DNA of 64,000 nucleotides from Triplophysa rosa. Lineage: Eukaryota > Chordata > Actinopteri > Cypriniformes > Nemacheilidae. The first letter of the stretch is position 1. Each line of letters starts with the position of its first letter. Shown piece by piece: positions 1-8,720 of the stretch. A program made the translations under genes and the position numbers. The stretch is taken from NCBI RefSeq assembly GCF_024868665.1, contig NC_079899.1:26617687-26681686 (forward strand), in the 5' to 3' direction. The notes under the pieces were generated by a model, which saw only the letters and a program-made list of their open reading frames with translations, made no database searches and was not told the DNA's origin.

Positions 1-540
1 TACAACGTCTTTCACTCAAATTATTCACTCTAGTGCTATATAGGTCCGTGTACGTCAAAAGGATGGACTGCCTTATGCGGCACCAGCTGCTACGCGCTCG
101 CACACAGGACTGCAACGCAAAATGATGAAAAATAAACTTCCCAAGTCAAAGAAATTGTGCGTTGTCTTTGTGCGTCCCGCAGCTTTCCTATGCAGATTTT
201 AAGAGTTGCTCATCTAAACAGGCCAAAGTATTAGACTAATGTGCAATGTACGGGAGAAGACGCAAGGTACATTCATATTTATGAAATAAACACCTTTAGC
301 TATTTCTCTTACACGCGCGGGTTAGCCAAATGTGGATTTGTGTACCCAGGCCAGAGGAAAGCTCTGTATAGGCTCTGCCCCGCTATGGTGTGTTAGTTTG
401 TTACGGTTGTTTGATGAGAAAGAGATTAAATGTAGTTGCATTATCCGCGTTAAGAATCTGTACAACTGCAGCAGCGGAGGACTATTATTCTGCCGAGCCG
501 AATTGAGGAAGAGACATTAAAAAAAGACTAGAAAGGGGTA
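1..540. other. No gene seen
   Basis: I see no splice-flanked coding segment, tRNA or clear repeat end here. Short open frames are present but have no recognisable composition or neighbours. Confidence 0.5.
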
Positions 541-693
541 GCTTTCCTGTGGCTCAGTGGTTAGAGCATGGCACTAGCAATGCCAAGGCCATGGGTTGGA
601 TCCCAGGGGATTGCATATAGTCAGAAACAAATGTATAATACAATGCAATGTAAGTCACTTTGGATAAAAGCGTCTGCCAAATGCATAATATAA
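541..693 (+). repeat. tRNA-derived SINE, near full length
   Basis: The 5' part looks like a degenerate tRNA: an A-box-like stretch (tggctcagtggttagagcat) at about 551 and a B-box-like stretch (gggttggatccca) at about 593. The 3' part carries the widespread teleost SINE tail with the core ttggataaaagcgtctgcc at about 660. Pol III promoter boxes followed by a conserved tail is the structure of fish SINEs of the V-SINE/DANA type. Family assignment is by recall, not by search. Confidence 0.8.
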
Positions 694-1626
694 AATGGGT
701 ACTAAGCATTGATTTAACCTGACATTCTGTACATGTTTACTATTGTTCCAAATATTTTGTGTTGGTAAAAATTTAAATACATGGTGTTCAATGTTTATTT
801 ACCCAGACAACTAAAAGAACACATTTTAAAGGTGTAACCACAATCCTACCATAACGTGAAACCGTGATATTTTGCATTAAGATTATCATTCTGTCAAAAT
901 GTCATACTGTACCGGCCCATGCCTAGATGTGTATTGTGTCGCATTATAAAATGAACCCAACAACACATGGAATTGAGTTTGCATGGCTCGAATTGTGTGT
1001 ATTGCATAAAACCTTGCCAACCGAGTATGTTTCTCCAAACAAACTCAATGTCAGGTTACAGTGAACTACTGAAGCCTTTCAATAGTCAGTTCAGCCGCAG
1101 TGGTCATTTATTTTCATGAACATTATTACAGGATCTTTGACACCACATTTAACATTCTGACCACCTGCCATAAAAAGAGCCAATGAAAACTCACCCGTGA
1201 CATGATCTGAGCTGAAGGCATGACTGGATGAACACACATGATCTATTACAGGCAGATTCAATCGAGGTTACGTTAACCTTGGACACCTTCAGCTTTCAAC
1301 ACACAATTGACTGCTGTTCCTTGAATCTGATGATCTGATGTATTTTGCTCAGATAGCGATGCTGTATCCCTCGTGATCATGAAAATGAGCCATGGTTTTA
1401 TTTCAGTAGATCAGTGTAACTGTGTTTGTTGGCAGATTGATTGAAATGAGTGGTTACTATGTTTTTACTACAAATTTAAAGGCAGAATAGGTGATCCTGG
1501 CCAGAAACATTTTTTGTCATGCTGGTTGGAAATGTCTTTACATCCTGATAGAAATCAATAAGTAAAGTGGTACAATGATATTTTTATAATTATATATCGT
1601 CTGTGAAAGGCAACGGACCAAAAAAA
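694..1626. other. No gene seen
   Basis: AT-rich DNA without a supported coding exon, RNA gene or repeat boundary. Confidence 0.5.
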
Positions 1627-1690
1627 CATTTACATTTACTCATTTAGCAGACGCTTTTATCCAAAGCGACTTACATGAGGTAAACAATGG
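1627..1690 (-). repeat. SINE 3' tail fragment
   Basis: The reverse complement of the conserved SINE tail is visible (tagcagacgcttttatccaa at about 1645). Only the tail is present; the tRNA-like head is missing, so this is a 5'-truncated copy in the opposite orientation to the copy at 541-693. Confidence 0.75.
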
Positions 1691-2950
1691 ATCAATTGGA
1701 ACAACATAAGGACAACAAAAAGCATAAGTGCAGTAAAACTGGTCTCATATAACCAACCACAGAATACAGAGCTAAGTTGTTTTTGGGGGGGATGGAGGGT
1801 TGGCGAACGAAAATGATATGTCGTGTGTACATTTTCAGTCAACGTATTTTGCATCCCACTGCGCACCCTGTTCACACAGACACTGTACGTCATTAGCACG
1901 GTCACAAACAGCTGCAACATAACTTTTCCCTTGTTAAATGTGTGCAAGTTTGCAAGTGCACAAACAAAAATAAAGACCATCTTAAAAATTACCACAACTC
2001 TAATCAGCAAAGAGGTGAAAGCAGAATTCCATTGGTGAACGCATTCCGGGGTCCCTGGCGGTCGGTTTGCAGTCGCTTTCTGGGGGTTTCCCGCTCGGTC
2101 GGTTCGCGATTGTGTTCCGGAGGTTTCACAGGAGATGGGTGTGAAAACGGGAAAATCCTGGCAAAACGGGAGTGTTGACATGTATGATTTTAATCAGTGT
2201 TGCTTTTCCGCACTGGGAGCAGCTACAGGAGTCAAGGGTTTCAAAGATGATGCCATGGTAACTTCTGGACAGGTAGGTACATGTTATGATCCGGTATTGA
2301 TGGGTTTTGATTATGTTGCTTATGTAGTTTGTGGACTTTATGTATTTCACCATTACCTAGCGTCTAACGGGAACTATGCTGCATCAAATCCCGTTTTAAA
2401 GCTGTTGTTTACGCTAGCTGTTTTCGCTGTAGTAACGTTATTTACTTTGTACTGTAACGTGTTCTCACTGGTGAATGAGACATGGTTTCATTGGTTTCTG
2501 GTTTGTGCGCGTTCATGTGTTTTGGAGGAGGCGTGGCTTTGGACGACGATTCGCATGGAGGGTGGGATCATGATTTCAGTGCTAGCAGGCTAAAGTTAGC
2601 ATTCACCAAATCAGCCATTCCGCCTTTAACAAAGAGAGCATGATTAGTATAGTTGAATCATGGTTAGTTTTCATAAGGTACAATAATAAGCACAGCTGTG
2701 TACGGATCAGCTCTCTGTAAGCGTATAGCACTGAATTCATCTTGTTCATTAACTCAATAACATCCGACTGTGAGACACAGCAATGTTTGAACACATAGTG
2801 AGACATCTCAGCTGAACATCACAGAAAATATAACTGTTCTCATTTCCTTCACACTTGAGCCTGTTCGTCTTGTTTACAACACTGCATTCATTTTACCAGC
2901 AAACGCTGAAAACATCATCCAACAGAGCAAATGACATAGTGGATCAACAT
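1691..2950. other. No supported gene; several uninformative open frames
   Basis: Open frames of 150-175 codons overlap on both strands (for example 2135-2593 plus and 1657-2181 minus). The plus frame begins with an ATG and is moderately hydrophobic, but I recognise no family, there is no splice context, and the overlapping frames suggest chance. Nothing else stands out. Confidence 0.4.
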
Positions 2951-3005
2951 AACATAACATTTACATTTAGCAGACGCTTTTATCAAAATCAGCTTACAAG
3001 AGACA
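2951..3005 (-). repeat. SINE 3' tail fragment
   Basis: A second reverse-orientation copy of the conserved tail (ttagcagacgcttttatcaa at about 2967), more diverged than the copy at 1627-1690 and again without the tRNA-like head. Confidence 0.65.
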
Positions 3006-3691
3006 AACAAGGGAAGAAATCACAGCAGCAAACAGAGCAGAATACACAAGAGCAGCGAAAACCGGGCTCACTGTGCTAAACAGTAACCTCAGCTAGTTTT
3101 ATTATTTAGTTTTATATTTTTCTTAATATTTTAATATGGAAAGCATAGAAAAGAAATACAACAACATATACAGCAATGCCTTGGCAACCACAATATGAGT
3201 ATCAATAATGATATCATTTCTGTAAATTCTAAAAATCATTTGGGTTCAGCTGCAAATATTTATTAGGGTTTAACCTTAACCATAGGATTCTTTGTATTTG
3301 CAGTAAAAATAAAAACATGGTTTATTGGTTTGCTTATAGCACGTGCAAAAAAGCCAATATGCAGGGATATGGTTGCCAAGGTGTTGCTATGCTATTTTCC
3401 ACTAAAGTGTTCAAAGTGGTCAGGGTGCGTTTAAGTTGTTCTCTTACATAGGCTAAATGTTTAAATGTCTACCAATCTGCTTATATTTCAATAACCTGCA
3501 GCATGTACGAAACAAAAAATCTCTGAAATCAACTTCTGAGGTGAGTAACGTTACACAAATTTCAACAAATTTACCTTTGCTATAGGTGTCACGTCGCGTT
3601 CATCCCTTCTGTCGTGTTTTCTCACTGACACACATCAAAGAAAATCCACTTGTATTTTGTTGTGGTGTTCATGTGCGCTCAACTCCTAAAC

Positions 3692-5305
3692 ATATGGAAG
3701 CATATTGGAAGCAAATTTCAATTTGAAATGCAATAGGCAAAATGGAAACACAGTATGTAAAATGGCAATAGACCCTTTTCTTGCCGACGTCACGCTTACG
3801 TCACAGCTCTAGCTGGAGGCAAAACAAAAGGAAAACTGGAGGTGGCCAATACAAACCAGCACAGATTGGGCTAAATAAGGAGATTAAAATATCATCTTGT
3901 TGTGTTGTTTAGTGCCACAATCGACAGAATACAGTCTCCAATTTGATATTTTAACACATACCTGCTGCCACTGTCAAACAAAAACACTGACGACAGCTGT
4001 AGTTAAACACAATAAAACTAGCGGACTGAACCGAAACAATGATCAAACATGCTCGCATTTCACTTCTTAACAATTAAGATTATACAGCTACTGTCTTTTG
4101 TTGGTGTGGATTATGATTTGGGTATGTATCTCACGTAGGCTATGCCCAAATCATAAACTGGGGAACAATGTTATTTTTCACATAAGTTAGCGTTAGATTT
4201 TGTACTCATAGGGTATGCTTGCTAACTTTGTTAGTTATACAACTAGCAACTATCGGTCAGAAACTAAACATAAAGGAAAGTGTTTGTCCTCTCTTTTTCT
4301 TTAGTTGTCACAAGTGCATTAATATAAAGGGAGAGGGAACAGAGAGAAGGCTCATGTTATGTATCAGGTTTGTGTTCAAGTAGACGCATTTGCTAACGTT
4401 TGCCACTGTTAGTACACGCAGGCATCTTTAGATGTATATGCTCTCATGTTATCTTTACTATACACGCTTGGCTTCTCTGTCTAGATGTAATAGGTGTAGA
4501 TGTCAGGCCACTTAACTGGAGGTAATCCTTTCAGTTCTTCCCTGGATCCATTGAGAGCGCGTACAGGTCGGCCAGGTTCATGGCGTTAAAGTGAACTTTT
4601 TCAAAAACAATCGCGGTCCTAGACAGTGAGTGACCTTAAATGTTAAAACTTAATCAGATTTTTTCTAGTCATTGTCAAAATGCAAGCAAACATAAACGTG
4701 CTACCATGATGCAGTCAGTGGGATCTTACTGCCTCCAGCTAAGCTCCGCTCACAAAAACGTGTCACAATGTTTACTAACAGTAAAGGCGTCTATACAGTA
4801 TGTAAAATGACAATGCATTTATGTATTTAAATATACATTTAAAACAACATATGTGCAACATTAGGTCCAAAATGAAAATGACAATTCAATAATATAATTT
4901 AAATTGTCAGTTCCTACATCAGTTTTAATATATAATTTAAATTGATATTTTAACGCTCTTTAAGTTGCAAAATTAAAATGAAAATGCATTCCCCAGATTG
5001 ATTTTATATGTATAAGATAGTCAAGCAAAACTGTAGCAAAATGATCATTCAAATGTTATTTTCCCAGAATGCATTAACATTAACAGGCTGAACATTTGGG
5101 ATTGCATTTTCATTTACACGCAGCGCGTTGAGTGTTGCAAAATTCAATGTGGACTTGAATGAAAATGCATTTCGAGCTGGCCACGCCCCCCTCTCCGATA
5201 CAGCGTCATTGCGTGAAGCCAGCTTTGTCATTTTACATGACATTAAATTGCCATTTTGCGTATTGCATTTCAAATAATACATTTGCTACCAATATGCTTC
5301 CATAT
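3692..5305. mobile_element. Inverted-repeat DNA element with nested insertion
   Basis: The left end (atatggaagcatattgg at 3692) recurs as its reverse complement at the right end, which finishes at 5305. The similarity continues for about 60 bases inward (aaatgcaatangcaaaatgg on both sides), so these are long imperfect terminal inverted repeats. No transposase frame is visible, so the element is non-autonomous. A second element appears to sit inside it at about 3771-4795. The superfamily is not clear from the ends. Confidence 0.55.
3771..4795. mobile_element. Probable inner element of the nested pair
   Basis: The segment begins near tagacccttttcttgc and ends near aaaggcgtctata. Its ends share inverted similarity, including tagctggagg near both ends (about 3809, and reversed at about 4732). 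The motif acagtatgtaaaatg occurs just before it (about 3751) and again just after it (about 4796), as if the host sequence had been duplicated or split at insertion. No coding region was found in it. Confidence 0.45.
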
Positions 5306-5919
5306 AACACGATATTTAAAAAACATTACTTGACTTTAGGCCATGTGTCCATACAGCGGCGCTTTGAGAGCGTTTTTTGAAGCTCTGCGTTTTTGGCTGC
5401 CACATATCAATGGAAGTAATGTCTTGCTAGCATCCGATTTTGCAGATAGTTTTTAATAACATTAACACTGATGTGCCATCTGATATTAAATGAAATGTTT
5501 ACTTATTAAAAAGATCACATGGGATTGTTGTTGTTGTTGTTGTTTAGTGCAATGTGCCTACTTGTTGGTCCCGCCCCTCCTGCATTGTGATTGGAAGGCT
5601 ATGTAAATGTGACTGTGACGAGTGCTGCGTGCATTTTACTCAAAGGTGCGTTCGATATGTTTATATTTCTTTATTCCTGTTATAATTTTTGTCTTCTTTC
5701 CAATAGTAATGTTGCAACCGTTGTTACTTTTTCACATTTAAAAAGTAGTGCACTGCTCGACGATGTGGCGCAGCAGGCCGATGACATCAAAGATCGCGAG
5801 GCCAGCGTTTCCTTCAGCTGATGAGCGCCGCTTTGTTAAAAACCGCGCGTTTATTTCGCGCCACGCTGCTGAACGTCTGATTTTAATGTTGTTAATAATA
5901 TTGTCTGATTATATGTAGA
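5306..5919. other. No gene seen; short GTT microsatellite
   Basis: It contains a short (gtt)n tract near 5525-5545. The rest, up to the LTR start, holds no supported exon. Confidence 0.5.
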
Positions 5920-6545
5920 TGTAGGGCAGTGTTATGTGTTGTCCACAAGATGTCGCTATGACACTGTTGTGTTACGCCAGATTCAAGTATTTTTAGCACT
6001 GTTTTGAGCTTCTTGATGTACCATAGTGTTGATAGGCGTGTAGTGCGCCATCTTTTCTTCAGTTCATGTTATCAACACTATAGGTAAGACGTGTTAATAG
6101 TAGCGGAAATTTCAATTTAAAGTGTCTTTGTTGTTGTCACTCTAAAGTTCTGTCTATTGAGACATTTTATGTTCTAAACTGCTAGAGACCTAAAAGCAGA
6201 GTAATATGGAGGGTTAAAATGTTTTTTTTTGTTTTCTCTTTTGAGTGTGGTTAATACGGGGTGGCTGATGCAAAGCTATACATGGTTATATAAGCGGCGA
6301 GAGATTGTTATTAAAATGAAGGTGCATTGGAATGTACTTTATTAGATAAACCTTAAGTGAGTTCATGTTATCAACACTATAGATGCCGTGCTGTGGAATA
6401 AACGGTCAAGCCACGATTGGAAACGCCTCTGTGTCGCGTCTCTTCTCTACCACCACTCACGAACGCACGCACACACACAACACAACGCAGAGCAGCAGCG
6501 GCGGTGCTAGAGGCCAGCAAGCACGCAGAGAGCGAGAGGGTTACA
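5920..6545 (+). repeat. 5' LTR
   Basis: It starts TGTAGGGCAG and ends GGGTTACA. A TATA box (tatataa, 6287-6293) and a polyadenylation signal (aataaa, 6397-6402) place the U3/R boundary at about 6315-6320. A perfect 22-bp direct repeat occurs at 6062-6083 and 6361-6382. It is 6 bp longer than the 3' LTR because of extra acgcac-type repeat units near 6465. Confidence 0.93.
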
Positions 6546-6549
6546 TCTT

Positions 6550-6567
6550 TGGTGCCGTGACCCGGAT
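6550..6567 (+). promoter_or_regulatory. Primer-binding site, tRNA-His-like
   Basis: Four bases after the 5' LTR lies tggtgccgtgacccggat. This matches the complement of the 3' end of vertebrate tRNA-His (including CCA) at 17 of 18 positions as I recall that tRNA. It is the site where minus-strand DNA synthesis would be primed. Confidence 0.75.
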
Positions 6568-6903
6568 CGTGGAACCACTAGACTGAAGTGGAAGAGATTC
6601 TACAGCCAGTGGTTTGAGTGCTGAACTCTTATGTAATGGACAAACTGAATTCTAACCAAACTGGTGATTTTGGGGATGCATAGTCACCGCTATATCCTTT
6701 ACAGCTTGATGGGAAACTGAACTGTTTTGTTGTTTCGATTTGAGTGATTTGCTGTTATGTAAAACATATTTGATGGTTTATTGATAAAAATTTTTTGTTT
6801 TGTTTCTACGAGATTACAACTTTTGACATTACACCTACTTACAAGCCAATTACACTGCCATTTGACCTGCTTGCACATAGTAAATAAATGTTTACATTCT
6901 ACA

Positions 6904-7376
6904 ATGTCGCAGACTTATGCAAACTCAACTCAAAACTTGCATAGCTCCATATGCCACGAATCCAGTCTCCCGCCGACAGCTGAGCATGCCACAAATTACC
7001 TACCATTGCCCTTAGAAGGCATGCGCCACCACCCCCAACGAACTTGCTCTATGCTGACCAGTACGTGACACCAGCCCATGCAACAAGGCTGCCAGGCACT
7101 GGGGCATCAGGGCAGGTACCGCCACTCTGTTTAGACACCAGCCCAGATGTGAGAAACGGTGGCCAGGTAGATAGGTAGGTTGATGCCTCTGTACGCAAAC
7201 GCAGTGGCCTGGGGCCATCAGGAGCCACATGTTGGCAAAGCTCTACACATCATAGTTTTGTTGAAATACCAGATGAACAGCAGTCACCCGGACCCATTCC
7301 AGTTGCATCACCATATCCGGCCCAGCTGACTAGGCCCGGCCCCCAGGCTTACTCTAGTTATTCGTATCCCCCTTCT
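6904..7376 (+). pseudogene. Disrupted N-terminal part of gag
   Basis: An ATG at 6904 opens a frame (positions 1 mod 3) that stops at 7066. The continuing gag-like proline/serine/glutamine-rich sequence lies in another frame (0 mod 3), open from 6984, which reads through to the main gag frame except for one TAG at 7176-7178. Thus one frame change between about 6984 and 7065 and one nonsense codon separate the likely start from the rest of gag. Sequencing error is possible for either, but two independent breaks suggest decay of this copy. Confidence 0.65.
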
Positions 7377-8720
7377 GTGCCTGCACCGAGTCAGAGGTCA
7401 CCAGAGGCGAATATTACAGTTAAGCACGTGACCGCTGGGCAGGCCCTTCAAGTGTATTCCCCAGAAGCCACATTTCACGCCACTCAGGTTCCAGGCTATA
7501 GTGGATCCACCCCCTTGCTCCCATCTGCTAATGCATGGGTTCCCAGCATGACTCTACATAGCCCTCAGGCAGCGTTAAACAATACAACCGCTGATGCTTC
7601 TCTTGAACTGTCTTCGCAACAGACACAGATTCCCTATTCCAACCTTAACGTGCATGTTGATGCTCTCTCGCAAACTGCCCCTCCACCTACATCTGCCAGC
7701 CAATCGGCCCACTCGCATGTGACTCAGTTCAGGCCTTCTGCTCGAGCAGTCGGCAGCCAGTGCCTTCCCATAGCAGCCCATGGCAGTTTCATGCAAACTC
7801 ATCAGGTGAAAAATGTTCAAGTCTTCACAGAAAATCCAGACTATAGGATACTGGTGGAAGACTGGATTCGCGACTTGCAGTATCTCTTGGAGGCAATAGA
7901 GCTCCCAAAGCACCTTCGCTTCTCCACTGTTGTGCGACACCTGGGTGGTGAAGCCCGAAACCTTATTATTAACCTACCTCCCCATGATCAGACTCCTGAG
8001 AAAGCATTCGAGGAACTGAGGGCCGAATACAGCGACACACGAGGCTCCCTAGACCCTCTGGCTGACTTCTATGAGCGGAGCCAGAATTCAGGGGAGTCTG
8101 CCTGTTCTTATGCTATAGCACTGGAGGCTAAGTTGCGGATGGTAGAAGAGAAGCAAAGAGGAGGCAAGCCGTTCCTGGATCGAGATAGCAAACTAAGCAG
8201 GCAGTTCATGAGGGGCCTTACCGATGAGGAGGTGTACACTAGAATGGCACCCAGGCTCTTGAGCTTCAGAGAGCTGCAGGCAGAGCTCCGAAATTTTGCC
8301 AGAGAAACTAAAAAGTTCCAGACGCAGAGTAAAGCAAAGAAAACATATGCTCAGGTGCACGTAACATCAGGAGGGGGTGGAAACACCAAAATGGATAGGC
8401 CAAAGCACACATCTGAAATGTCAGAGTTGACAGAAATGGTTAAGAAGCTAGCCCTCATTCAGGAAGAACATATGACTAAGCTGTCCCAATTAGAAATGAG
8501 AATGGCCTCTCTATCCCTTGCCTCCCCATTAGCAGTCCAGCCAGCAAAGGGAAAAGCAAGCCAGAGTATAAGCTTTGTCTGTTACCGGTGTGGAGAGCCA
8601 GGCCACACAGCCAGAGTGTGCCGAGCAGTGCTTCTGGATCCAAGCCAAGCTGAAGCCCAGCGGCCTAAGACCCCTGCTGATGGACACATGCACTCATGCG
8701 CTCAAAATTTAAACGCTTAG
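7179..8720 (+). CDS. gag: Gag polyprotein, main open part
   Basis: Structural protein that would package the element's RNA into particles. The frame is open from just after the TAG at 7176 to the TAG at 8718; a GTG at 7377 is the first start-like codon in it, so I treat the region as the interior of gag rather than a gene with its own start. The N-terminal part is rich in Pro, Ser and Gln. A capsid-like helical region spans roughly 7820-8320 (acidic and leucine-rich, with a segment resembling retrotransposon gag domains around DPLADFYERSQ). A CCHC zinc knuckle (CYRCGEPGHTARVC) at about 8577-8620 would bind RNA. The stop is preceded by a slippery heptamer (8705-8711) that would shift ribosomes into pol. 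Confidence 0.85.
   Translation, partial: VDASVRKRSGLGPSGATCWQSSTHHSFVEIPDEQQSPGPIPVASPYPAQLTRPGPQAYSSYSYPPSVPAPSQRSPEANITVKHVTAGQALQVYSPEATFHATQVPGYSGSTPLLPSANAWVPSMTLHSPQAALNNTTADASLELSSQQTQIPYSNLNVHVDALSQTAPPPTSASQSAHSHVTQFRPSARAVGSQCLPIAAHGSFMQTHQVKNVQVFTENPDYRILVEDWIRDLQYLLEAIELPKHLRFSTVVRHLGGEARNLIINLPPHDQTPEKAFEELRAEYSDTRGSLDPLADFYERSQNSGESACSYAIALEAKLRMVEEKQRGGKPFLDRDSKLSRQFMRGLTDEEVYTRMAPRLLSFRELQAELRNFARETKKFQTQSKAKKTYAQVHVTSGGGGNTKMDRPKHTSEMSELTEMVKKLALIQEEHMTKLSQLEMRMASLSLASPLAVQPAKGKASQSISFVCYRCGEPGHTARVCRAVLLDPSQAEAQRPKTPADGHMHSCAQNLNA

Noticed and set aside
541..600. A functional tRNA gene
   Set aside because: The tRNA-like head lacks a consistent cloverleaf and is followed by the SINE body and tail.
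1657..2593. Overlapping open frames of 150-175 codons on both strands
   Set aside because: No recognisable family, no splice context, frames overlap on opposite strands and have ordinary intergenic composition.
6383..6586. A 67-codon frame starting right after the LTR 22-bp repeat and running into the primer-binding site
   Set aside because: It covers the poly(A) signal and U5 and is repeat-derived (THTHN, arginine-rich); the 3' LTR copy differs because of the 6-bp indel. More likely chance.
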